Source of the DNA: Brugia malayi
Lineage: Eukaryota > Nematoda > Chromadorea > Rhabditida > Onchocercidae
Reading direction: 5' to 3'
Length of the DNA stretch: 21,190 nt
NCBI RefSeq assembly: GCF_000002995.4
Contig: NW_025062361.1
Span: 1-21,190, forward strand
The translations under genes and the position numbers were made by a program. Under the pieces are notes generated by a model. The model was not told where the DNA came from and did not search any database. It saw only the letters and a program-made list of their open reading frames with translations. Each line of letters begins with the position of its first letter. Positions within the stretch are counted from its first letter, which is position 1. Positions 1 to 7,930 of the stretch are shown piece by piece.

Positions 1-2900
1 TTAGTTTTGCGCATAAATTCATCAGCAAAATTAATAAAACTTTCAAATTAATCATGATTTTTATTCAATTTAAGAATTTAAATTAAATTTAAATTCAAAT
101 TTAAATTTTGAATTTTTTAAAAATTTAAAATTTGTTATAGTTTTCTTACATTAGACAAGGAAATTGGTTGAATTTATCAATTTAAATTCTATTAAGTGCC
201 AAAACTACTAAAAAAGCTTATTTTGAAATTAATTGACTATGTTACGTGCATTGTACCAGTGCTGGTCGTATATTGCGTTGTCATTTATAGTTTAAATATT
301 AAAAATACGCTTTGTAATTAAGTTTTGCGCATAAATTTATCAGCAAAAATAATAAAACTTTCAATTAATCATGATTTTAATTCAATTTAAGAATTTAAAT
401 TAAATTTAAATTCAAATTTAAATTTTGAATTTTTAAAAATTTTAAAATTTGTTATAGTTTTCTTACATTAGACAACGAAATTGGTTCCAATTTATCAATT
501 TCAATTTAATTAAGTGCCAAAACTGCTAAAAAAGCTTATTTTGAACCTAATATACTATGTTACGTGCATTGTACCAGTGCTGGTCGTATATTGCGTTGTT
601 TATTATATAGTTTAAATTTTAAAAATACGCTTTTGTAATTAAGTTTTGCGCATAAATTCATCAGCAAAATTAATAAAACTTTCAATTAATCGTGATTTAA
701 TTCAATTTAAGAATTTAAATTAAATTTAAATTCAAATTTAAATTTGAATTTTTTAAAATTTTAAAATTTGTTATAGTTTTCTTACATTAGACAAGGAAAT
801 TGGTTCCAATTTATCATTTTAAATTTTATAAGTGCCAAAACTACTAAAAAAAGCTTATTTTGAACTTAATTGACTATGTTACGTGCGTTGTACCAGTGCT
901 GGTCTAATATTGCGTTGTCATTTTATAGTTTAAATATTAAAATACGCTTTGTAATTAATTTTGCGCATAAATTCATCAGCAAAATTAATAAAACTTTCAA
1001 TTAATCATGATTTTAATTCAATTAAGAATTTAAATTAAATTTAAATTCAAATTTAAATTTGAATTTTTTAAAAATTTTAAAATTTGTTATAGTTTCTTAC
1101 ATTAGACAAGGAAATTGGTTCCAATTTATCAATTTCAATTTTATTAAGTGCCAAAACTGCTAAAAAAAGCTTATTTTGAACCTAATTTACTATGTTACGT
1201 GCATTGTACCAGTGCTGGTCGTATATTGCGTTGTTATTTTATAGTTTAAATATTAAAATACGCTTTTGTAATTAAGTTTTGCGCAATAAATTCATCAGCA
1301 AAAATTAATAAAACTTTCAATTAATCATGATTTTAATTCAATTTAAGAATTTAAATTAAATTTAAATTCAAATTAAATTTTGAAATTTTTAAAAATTTTA
1401 AAATTTGTTATAGTTTTCTTACATTAGACAAGGAAATTGGTTCTAATTTATCAATTTTAATTTTATTAAGTGCCAAAACTGCTAAAAAAAGCTTATTTTG
1501 AAATTAATTAACTATGTTATGTGCATTGTACCAGTGCTGGTCGTATATTGCGTTGTTATTTTATAGTTTAAATATTAAAATACGCTTTTGTAATTAAGTT
1601 TTGCGCATAAATTCATCAGCAAAATAATAAAACTTTCAATTAATCATGATTTTAATTCAATTTAAGAATTTAAATTAAATTTAAATTCAAATTTAATTTT
1701 GAATTTTTAAAAATTTTAAAATTTGTTATAGTTTTCTTACATTAGACAAGGAAATTGGTTCTAATTTATCAATTTTAATTTTAGTTAAGTGCCAAAACTA
1801 CTAAAAAAAGCTTATTTTGAAATTAATTGACTATGTTACGTGCATTGTACCAGTGCTGGTCGTATATTGCGTTGTTATTTTATAGTTTAAATATTAAAAT
1901 ACGCTTTTGTAATTAAGTTTTGCGCATAAATTCATCAGCAAAATAATAAAACTTTCAATTAATCATGATTTTAATTCAATTTAAGAATTAAATTAAATTT
2001 AAATTCAAATTTAAATTTTGAATTTTTAAAAATTTTAAAATTTGTTATAGTTTTCTTACATTAGACAAGGAAATTGGTTCCAATTTATCAATTTAAATTT
2101 TAATTAAGTGCCAAAACTGCTAAAAAAAGCTTATTTTGAACCTTATTTACTATGTTATGTGCATTGTACCAGTGCTGGTCGTATATTGCGTTGTCATTTT
2201 ATAGTTTAAATATTAAAATACGCTTTTGTAATTAAGTTTTGCGCATAAATTCATCAGCAAAATTAATAAAACTTCAATTAATCATGATTTTAATTCAATT
2301 TAAGAATTTAAATTAAATTTAAATTCAAATTTAAATTTTGAATTTTTAAAAATTTTAAAATTTGTTATAGTTTTCTTACATTAGACAAGGAAATTGGTTC
2401 CAATTTATCAATTTCAATTTTAGTTAAGTGCCAAAACTGCTAAAAAAGCTTATTTTGAAATTAATTGACTATGTTACGTGCATTGTACCAGTGCTGGTCG
2501 TATATTGCGTTGTTATTTTATAGTTTAAATTTTAAAATACGCTTTGTAATTAAGTTTTGCGCATAAATTCATCAGCAAAATTAATAAAACTTTCAATTAA
2601 TCATGATTTTAATTCAATTTAAGAATTTAAATTAAATTTAAATTCAAATTTAAATTTTGAATTTTTAAAAATTTTAAAATTTGTTATAGTTTTCTTACAT
2701 TAGACAAGGAAATGGTTCCAATTTATCAATTTCAATTTTAATTAAGTGCCAAAACTGCTAAAAAAAAAGCTTATTTTGAACCTAATTGACTATGTTACGT
2801 GCATTGTACCAAGCTGGTTATATATTGTATTGTCATTTTATAGTTTAAATATTAAAATACGCTTTTGTAATTAAGTTTACGCAAAAATCATCGGCTAAAT
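1..2900 (+). repeat. Brugia HhaI satellite, tandem array 1
   Basis: Direct tandem repeats with a GCGC (HhaI) site at 9, 327, 648, 963, 1281, 1603, 1922, 2241 and 2559, so spacings of 315-322 bp. Each monomer holds an A/T-only stretch built from AATTTAAATT words, then TTACATTAGACAAGGAAATT, AAGTGCCAAAACT, an AAGCTT (HindIII) site, and a GC-richer core reading ACGTGCATTGTACCAGTGCT followed by GGTCGTATATTGCG. I recognise this as the HhaI repeat family of Brugia (known unit about 322 bp). Monomers here carry many one-base deletions and insertions relative to array 3, so their lengths vary. No gene is visible in the array. Confidence 0.95.
2559..2900 (+). repeat. Divergent edge monomer of HhaI array 1
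   Basis: The last monomer before cassette copy 1 keeps the HhaI site at its start but has a changed core: GGTTATATATTGTATTG in place of the usual GGTCGTATATTGCGTTG. The next repeat start has ACGC in place of GCGC, which destroys the HhaI site, and then CATCGGCTAAAT in place of CATCAGCAAAAT. Similarity to the satellite ends there. The same changes occur at the left edge of cassette copy 2. Confidence 0.85.
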
Positions 2901-3787
2901 CATGCGGATCATCAGGTTTTTGAATTGCTGTAGCGTACTGATATAGCATTCTGCTCCATTTTTTTGCTCTAGTGAAATTAGTAAAATAATGTAATTGTCC
3001 TATTTATTTAATCAGTTCATGGTATCTTAAATTAGTGTTTCTCATCTAAAATCTAGAAAATCTTTTATAAATGAAGCAGTGTATAAGAAAAAATGAATTT
3101 CAAATGTTAATGAAACTGTTCAAAAAAAAAAAAAAAAAAAAAACGAGAACAATCAATATTACTATGAAATGCCGAGCCAGAAGTTATCGTTTTGCGATCT
3201 ATGACCATGTCATTACTTCAACTACTTGATCCGCGCTATAAATCTGCACAATTCTTAGTCTTCAATAATTAAAAGCAATAAATAGCGAAGAAATGACAAA
3301 ATATGTTCCATATAAATATCCAACTATGTGTTCTCTTCGCTTGCCTTTAATTGCAATTTAAAACAATCTGTTGTGAATATCGTTTATTTAACCCATCAAT
3401 TTAGCAAACTTTATGTATTATTTTAACTTTGTTCTAATCAACTTTTTTCTGCTGCAAACATAATATAGTTAATGATCTATCATCAATCTGATTGCAGTGA
3501 ATTTATCATAATAGAGAAAGCGAAAGCATTATTCACTGAGCATTCTCAGTGGCAATGCAAATATTTTCCAGAAATTTCTAGCCAAAACTTTATCCAAATA
3601 ACGAAAAATGTTTTGGATTGCAGTTTTTTTCTAATTTTTCAACTTTCCTTTTAACGCATTTGTCCATCTTGTCTAGTTTGAATGATTTGCTAATATCCTG
3701 AAATGCAATTAGCACAGAAAGCTTGTTTTTTTTTTTTTATCGGTACAGAAAACTTTTGTTTTTATTTTTAATTACATGAAATAAGGC
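2901..3787. other. Unrecognised AT-rich sequence with poly(A) tract, copy 1
   Basis: I recognise no gene in this stretch. It has a run of 22 A at 3122-3143 and a T-run near 3727-3739. An ATG-started frame of 60 codons at 3472-3654 is lost in copy 2, where an extra C lies right after its start and a further insertion and deletion follow, so it is unlikely to be a gene. The composition resembles ordinary nematode intergenic DNA. The A-run could be the tail of an old retroposed sequence, but I see no element upstream of it. Confidence 0.6.
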
Positions 3788-4869
3788 AGGTTTGTAGGTT
3801 GTTTGTAATTGGTTTGTGAGTGGTTTGTAATTGGTTTGTAAGTGGTTTGTAATTGGTTTGTGAGTGGTTTGTAGGTGTTTGTAATTGTTTGTAGGTGGTT
3901 TGTAATTGTTTGTAATTGGTTTGTAGGTGTTTGTAGGTGGTTTGTAATTGGTTTGTAGGTGTTTGTAATTGTTTGTAATTGTTTGTGAGTGGTTTGTAAT
4001 TGGTTTGTAAGTGGTTTGTAATTGGTTTGTGAGTGGTTGTAATTGGTTTGTAAGTGGTTTGTAATTGGTTTGCGGTTGGTTTGTAATTGGTTTGTAAGTG
4101 GTTTGTAATTGGTTTAGGTGGTTTGTAATTGGTTTGTAAGTGGTTTGTAATGTTGTGAGTGGTTGTAATTGGTTGTAATTGGTTGTAGTGGTTTGTAATT
4201 GGTTTGTAAGTGGTTCGTAATTGGTTTGTGAGTGGTTTGTAATTGGTTGTAGTGGTTTGTAATTGGTTTGTGAGTGGTTTGTAATTGTTTGCGGTTGGTT
4301 TGTAATTGGTTTGTAGGTGGTTTGTAATTGGTTTGTAATTGGTTTGTGAGTGGTTTGTAATTGTTTGTAAGTGGTTTGTAATTGGTTTGTGAGTGGTTTG
4401 TAATTGGTTTGTAAGTGTTTGTAATTGGTTTGCGGTTGGTTTGTAATTGGTTGTAAGTGGTTTGTAATTGGTTTGTAGGTGGTTTGTAATTGGTTTGTAG
4501 GTGGTTTGTAATTGGTTTGTGAGTGGTTTGTAATTGGTTTGTAAGTGGTTTGTAATTGGTTTGTGAGTGGTTTGTAATTGGTTTGTAATTGGTTTGTAGG
4601 TGGTTTGTAATTGGTTTGTAGGTGGTTCGTAATTGGTTTGTGAGTGGTTTGTAATTGGTTTGTAAGTGGTTTGTATTGGTTGTGAGTGGTTTGTAATTGG
4701 TTTGCGGTTGGTTTGTAATTGGTTTGTAAGTGGTTTGTAATTGGTTTGTAGGTGGTTTGTAATTGTTTGTAGGTGGTTTGTAATTGGTTTGTAGGTGGTT
4801 TGTAATTGTTTGTGAGTGGTTTGTAATTGGTTTGTAATTGTTTGCGGTTGGTTTGTAAATGGTTTGTAG
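3788..4869 (+). repeat. GGTTTGTAATT minisatellite, long array, copy 1
   Basis: About 1.08 kb of an 11-bp unit GGTTTGTAATT, usually alternating with GGTTTGTAAGT, GGTTTGTAGGT or GGTTTGTGAGT, which gives an effective 22-bp period. GGTTTGCGGTT variants punctuate the array. The + strand is almost free of C. Many units here have lost a G or T (for example GGTTGTAATT), unlike the cleaner array in copy 2. There is no open frame of interest. The array sits upstream of the stomatin-like exons and ends in GGTTTGTAGC. Confidence 0.96.
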
Positions 4870-4870
4870 C

Positions 4871-4928
4871 TAGTAACTAAAGCAAGAAGATGTTTATTGT
4901 TGCTTTGTTATAATGGTTTGTCATCAAG
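4871..4928 (+). repeat. Conserved tail of the minisatellite, copy 1
   Basis: Directly after the array comes TAGTAACTAAAGCAAGAAGA followed by TGTTTATTGTTGCTTTG and GGTTTGTCATCAAG. The same stretch, with a few substitutions, follows the short GGTTTGT array at 6824-6900. The array and tail therefore form a repeated unit rather than a minisatellite alone. Its nature is unknown; it may be the end of a non-autonomous mobile element. Confidence 0.8.
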
Positions 4929-5412
4929 CACCTCGTCTCGGTCTTTACCTCTTTTCTAAGATTTAAATTAATATACTAAAAGGATATGCTTTAATTGATT
5001 TCGGTTTTTCCATTTACGATCAAAAATTATATGTTATGTTCATTGATTTTGATTTTGTAGCTTTATCTAGCAAGTTAAGCGAGATTATTTTTGAAATTAT
5101 TCACTTTATAATTCGATAATTGTTTAATTCAGTCGATTAAACTTGTTGAACAAATACGAGTTACTGCTGTGCTAAAGAGTTTCTTCTCATTTTATGCTGC
5201 GGATTTATTAATTTTAAATTTAAAAAAAAAAAAAGAAAAAACATGTAATATGATTCAAGGCAGAAAGATTCAGTGTTAAGGAGAAAGTAATTAAAAATAT
5301 TAAAATGAAAATAGCTTGGTAGGGCATATTCCGGTAAAAGTAATTTTATTATTCACTATTTTTTTTCTTTGTTTTTTCAAGCATAAACAATTTCAATTCA
5401 AAACATTAGTAG
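4929..5412. other. Gene-free stretch upstream of the stomatin-like exons, copy 1
   Basis: AT-rich DNA with an A-rich patch near 5221-5240. I see no convincing coding frame, RNA gene or repeat. It could be the upstream intron of the ancestral stomatin-like gene, because the first recognisable exon starts at its right end and a pyrimidine-rich stretch occurs near 5358-5380. That is inference. Confidence 0.4.
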
Positions 5413-6602
5413 ATGATTCCAGCTAGTATTAACTTGAGTTTGGCATTTGTGGTTGGATGCTTATAATTGTGGCATATGTTGCCGTCTTATTAGCGCTACC
5501 ATTTTTCAGCTTGTGTTTGTTTCAAATTTTAATTGGTTTTAAGGTTTCAAATTTAATTGGTTACTGATTTCTTACAATTAAAAAATTTTTTTTGATGATT
5601 TTTAAAGAAGATTTTAAAATAGATGAGAATAAGATTAAAAGTAGAAGGTAAAAAGAGAGATAGCGAAAAAGAAAAGTAACGAGAGATAAAAAATAATTTT
5701 TGAAAAACTTAAAATTTTGATCGAATTTTTCTCTACTTTATCATTTATGAATTTTTTTTTGTACATATGATTAACATAATAAGTAGTATTTTCAGTGAAA
5801 TTATTTCAGGTTGTACAAGAATATGAGTGAGCAGTGATATTTCGTTTGGGAAAATTAATGACTGGTAAAGCTCGAGGACCTGGATTATTATTTTTTTTTT
5901 TCTAGAAAAATTTTTATTTTTTTAAATTTATATTTGCACTCGGAAATATTTTATAAAATTTTTGTATGCTTTTTATAGGCTTATTTTTTATTTTGCCATG
6001 CATTGATTGCTACAGGAAAGTGGATTTACGTTTCGTATCATTTGATGTACCACCACACGAGGTATTTTTTTTTACTTATTTATTTTAATTTTATTATAAT
6101 AATTTACTTCCTTTTTTCTTTCATTTAATTCATAACTCAAAAAGATTTGTATGTGTTTAATTATGTTTAATTGAGTCACTTGCATAACAATGTAATAATT
6201 TATTGATAGCATTAATGTTAGATTAAATTTTTCATCAAACAAAGCATATCTTTTCTTAATAGCATTACCTATCTTTTAATTGAATTCCTTTTTATAATCA
6301 TTTATCAAAAATGTTGAAATTTCAACAATTTTTTCATTTTTTTCAAATTAAAAAATTTTTTTTTTTTTTCATCTTATAAAATAACAATAAAATGTAGATT
6401 TTTTCATGCGATTCGGTGACAGTAGCTGTAAATGCAGTCATATATTTCCGTATTTCGAATGTCACTGTATCCGTGACAAATGTTGAGGATGCTGGTCGTT
6501 CCACTAAATTATTGGTACAAACAACATTTAGAAATATACTTGGTACAAAAAATTTTAGCTGAAATGGTCAGCGATCGAGAAGCTATTTTTATGCAAATGC
6601 AA
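5413..6602 (+). pseudogene. Truncated stomatin/MEC-2-like (SPFH/band 7) pseudogene, copy 1
   Basis: Four exons match the start of the stomatin core. Exon a (about 5413-5529) gives EFGICGW plus a hydrophobic hairpin segment. Exon b (5810-5882, acceptor TTTCAG) gives VVQEYE, stop, AVIFRLGKL and GPG. Exon c (5979-6061) gives [17 protein letters not shown] and SFDVPPHE. Exon d (6398-6602, donor GTAAGT) gives DSVTVAV, VYFRISN-type residues, NVEDAGRSTKLL, RNILGTKN and, in a shifted frame, LAEMVSDREAI. Family proteins are integral to the inner leaflet and tune ion channels. Lesions: TGA at 5828-5830 where the family has Arg; an extra T near 6552-6556; exon b ends before GA rather than GT; a 24-bp tandem duplication at the exon a donor. 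In this copy exon a also has one base missing near 5430 and one extra T near 5500. The N-terminus and the C-terminal half are absent. It cannot encode a working stomatin. Confidence 0.9.
6062..6397. other. Intron 3 of the stomatin-like pseudogene, copy 1
   Basis: A 336-bp AT-rich gap between exon c (donor GTATTT) and exon d (acceptor ATGTAG). It contains only T- and A-runs and no other recognisable feature. Confidence 0.75.
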
Positions 6603-6823
6603 GTAAGTTATTTATTCATTTAAATATGAAAATAAAAGAAAATCATTTTTACTAGTAAAATCTATTAATCGAATGCTAAAAGTTGAAAATTTGAAATAAA
6701 ATATGATTTTTTTGCACTAAAACAAAAACATGATAACAGTTGAATTTTAAGAATAAAATAGTGATTTGTTTAATTTAATCGATAAGTTTGATTGTTAATA
6801 ATTGAGTGGTTTTAATTTTTGTT

Positions 6824-6900
6824 GGTTTGTAATTGGTTTGTAAGTAGTTTGTAGATGGTTTGTGAGTCGTTTATAAGTAGCTTGCAATTGGTTTATAAGT
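6824..6900 (+). repeat. Short degenerate GGTTTGT array, copy 1
   Basis: About seven degenerate 11-bp units (GGTTTGTAATT, GGTTTGTAAGT, AGTTTGTAGAT, CGTTTATAAGT and similar), about 220 bp beyond the last stomatin-like exon. It is the unexpanded relative of the long array at 3788-4869. Confidence 0.9.
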
Positions 6901-6959
6901 GGTAACTAAAACAAGAATATGTTTATTGTTGCCTTGTAAATGGTTTGTTATCATTCAAG
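6901..6959 (+). repeat. Second copy of the minisatellite tail, copy 1
   Basis: GGTAACTAAAACAAGAATAT, then TGTTTATTGTTGCCTTG and GGTTTGTTATCATTCAAG, align with the tail at 4871-4928 with a few substitutions and small indels. It directly follows the short array. Confidence 0.8.
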
Positions 6960-6988
6960 TATTGTTGCAAGGACATATTAAAGCTTCT

Positions 6989-7035
6989 GGAATATTGCCC
7001 ACTAATATCTTCAAAAAAAAACATCCTTCATTCAC
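6989..7035 (-). pseudogene. Small second cox3 fragment in the NUMT, copy 1
   Basis: On the - strand this reads GAATGAAGGATG, a T9 run, then GAAGATATTAGTGGGCAATA. It matches the N-terminal part of the longer cox3 copy at about 8525-8580 (ATAAAGGATG, T-run, GAAGATATTAAT ... GGACAATATTC). With one T fewer it encodes MKDVFFEDISGQYS, a typical cytochrome oxidase III W-x-KD-V-x-x-E segment. Only about 47 bp are recognisable. It lies next to the nad1 fragment, in the same orientation. Confidence 0.65.
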
Positions 7036-7039
7036 TAAA

Positions 7040-7347
7040 AATTAATTATACAAAAGCTACAAAAGAAAATTAAGAAAGAATAAGATGTACCCATATTTAT
7101 AAATAAAACTAACCCGACATCCACCCCTAATACACCTAAACGAAATATAATAGGCTAGATATATATAATAGCCACAAATAAGCATTAACAAAAAAGATAG
7201 TCAAGAAGAAAAATAAAAAAAAAAACCTTCTTTACCTTTCTTCTTCAATAATTTAAGACCATCAAATAACGCTTGAAAAACTCCAGAGTAACCAACTTTA
7301 TTAGGTCCAACACGATACTGTATTCCACCCAACAAATGACGTCCTAT
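7040..7347 (-). pseudogene. nad1: Partial mitochondrial nad1 copy (NUMT), copy 1
   Basis: The - strand translation begins IGRHLLGGIQYRVGPNKVGY and continues SGVFQALFDGLKLLKKKG, the strongly conserved quinone-side loop of NADH dehydrogenase subunit 1 (complex I, inner mitochondrial membrane). A second frame adds NAYLWLLYISSLLYF and a third GVLGVDVGLVLFINMGTSYS, so there are at least two frameshifts, one in a T-run. Under the invertebrate mitochondrial code TGA would read Trp. About 100 of the usual roughly 290 codons remain; the start and the C-terminal half are missing. The upstream end abuts a poly(A/T) run where the expected preceding mitochondrial genes are absent. It is a dead nuclear copy. 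Confidence 0.92.
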
Positions 7348-7348
7348 T

Positions 7349-7364
7349 AAAAAAAAAAAAAAAA
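7349..7364. repeat. Poly(A) tract at the NUMT junction, copy 1
   Basis: A run of 16 A on the + strand separates nad1 from the tRNA cluster. In copy 2 the same place holds 83 bp of A-runs (14483-14565). Confidence 0.9.
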
Positions 7365-7397
7365 CTAAAACCCTTTACAAAAATAACATAAAAATAA

Positions 7398-7438
7398 AAA
7401 GATTAAGAGTCAAAAATTCTAAATTTAAAATAATCTTT
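7398..7438 (-). pseudogene. trnK: tRNA-Lys-like remnant in the NUMT, copy 1
   Basis: The - strand ends pair perfectly as AAAGATT/AATCTTT (7 bp). The interior has a TTTTTGA loop that would present anticodon TTT. At 41 nt it is about 15 nt shorter than a nematode mitochondrial tRNA, so it has either lost an arm or is a chance hairpin. Its position after tRNA-Met is where I recall trnK in filarial mitochondrial genomes. Confidence 0.4.
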
Positions 7439-7440
7439 CA

Positions 7441-7499
7441 AATATGGTAAAACCTCGAAAATATGAGTCTCACAGACTTAAAAATTATCATACCACATT
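7441..7499 (-). pseudogene. trnM: Mitochondrial tRNA-Met copy in the NUMT, copy 1
   Basis: The - strand acceptor stem pairs AATGTGG with CCATATT. The anticodon arm TGAGA-CTCATAT-TTTCG presents CAT (Met). A single loop of about 8 nt replaces the variable region and T arm, as is normal for nematode mitochondrial tRNAs. The D arm is weak (3 bp). Length 59 nt. Confidence 0.7.
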
Positions 7500-7502
7500 A
7501 AA

Positions 7503-7559
7503 AGAATCTTTAACCTACTAATCAACAATTAGTTATACAAAAATAATACTTAAAATTCC
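7503..7559 (-). pseudogene. trnN: Mitochondrial tRNA-Asn copy in the NUMT, copy 1
   Basis: A complete TV-loop nematode fold on the - strand: acceptor GGAATTT/AGATTCT (7 bp), D stem GTAT/GTAT closed with G-T pairs, a perfect 5-bp anticodon stem ACTAA/TTAGT with loop TTGTTGA, anticodon GTT (Asn), and a 7-nt TV-replacement loop AGGTTAA. Length 57 nt. It is structurally intact, but it lies in a nuclear mitochondrial insertion and is unlikely to be used. Confidence 0.85.
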
Positions 7560-7611
7560 TACTAGCTTAAAACCAGCCGCGCTTAAAACGAATACACACT
7601 AAAAAGCCCTA
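7560..7611 (-). pseudogene. trnL2: Probable mitochondrial tRNA-Leu(UUR) copy, copy 1
   Basis: It fills the slot between tRNA-Ala and tRNA-Asn. On the - strand, TTCGT-TTTAAGC-GCGGC can form an anticodon arm (4 of 5 pairs) presenting TAA, which is Leu(UUR). A second TTTTAAG loop closed by GCTGG/CTAGT is an alternative. The acceptor stem pairs poorly, so this tRNA is damaged or my boundaries are off. The identity leans on gene order. Confidence 0.45.
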
Positions 7612-7667
7612 GTGCATAAAAATCTTAGCATTGCAAATCAACACTAATAATTTTATAATATATACAC
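7612..7667 (-). pseudogene. trnA: Probable mitochondrial tRNA-Ala copy, copy 1
   Basis: A perfect 7-bp acceptor stem GTGTATA/TATGCAC encloses exactly 56 nt, the usual nematode mitochondrial tRNA size. TTTGCAA in the middle would present TGC (Ala), but the flanking anticodon stem does not pair in register. Instead TTAGTGTT/AATGCTAA forms an 8-bp hairpin, consistent with a lost base. Its position next to the AT-rich region after cox3 fits filarial mitochondrial gene order as I recall it. Confidence 0.55.
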
Positions 7668-7930
7668 ATATAGGATAATTTATTTATTAAGAATGAAGTA
7701 GTTGGTTTATTAAATAAATACAATTCTATAACATTAAAGTTATAATACTCTAAGAATTGTATTTAATTTAGTAATTGTTAATAGAATAATTACTAATATT
7801 TGGTAATAATTATATTGAAAAAGAAAAATATAAATAAAGTAAAAAAAAAAATATAAAAATAACAAAAAATTATCATTGAAAATAAGCCCTAAAAAATAAC
7901 AAAATAAAATAGATATCTTACAAATAAAAA
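7668..7930 (-). other. Mitochondrial AT-rich control-like region within the NUMT, copy 1
   Basis: A very A/T-rich gap between the cox3 stop and tRNA-Ala, where filarial mitochondria carry their non-coding AT region. It contains two nested or adjacent hairpins: TACAATTCT/AGAATTGTA (7719-7727 with 7753-7761) enclosing TATAAC/GTTATA (7727-7732 with 7739-7744), and TAGTAATT/AATTACTA (7769-7776 with 7788-7795). An open frame of 84 codons crossing into cox3 on the - strand starts from TTG, is out of register with cox3 and codes only for A/T-driven residues; it is not a gene. Confidence 0.7.

Noticed and set aside
1..2900. CRISPR array
   Set aside because: The repeats are about 320 bp long and contiguous without spacers, and the context is a eukaryotic satellite.
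3122..3143. Poly(A) tail marking a retrotransposon insertion
   Set aside because: No upstream element, no reverse transcriptase motif and no target-site duplication could be seen; it may be simple slippage.
3472..3654. 60-codon open frame on the + strand
   Set aside because: It is disrupted in the second cassette by an extra base right after the start and by two more indels. It has no recognisable motif and A/T-driven composition.
3788..4869. Telomeric repeat
   Set aside because: The unit is 11 bp GGTTTGTAATT, not the nematode TTAGGC hexamer, and the array is internal.
3788..4869. Strong G-quadruplex region
   Set aside because: G-runs are only two bases long and separated by about nine bases, so any quadruplex would be weak. 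The bias is worth noting but not a call.
7561..7611. Small-subunit rRNA 530-loop-like CCAGCCGCGC on the + strand
   Set aside because: The flanks do not match a small-subunit rRNA, and the stretch is better explained on the - strand as the tRNA-Leu slot between well-paired tRNA genes.
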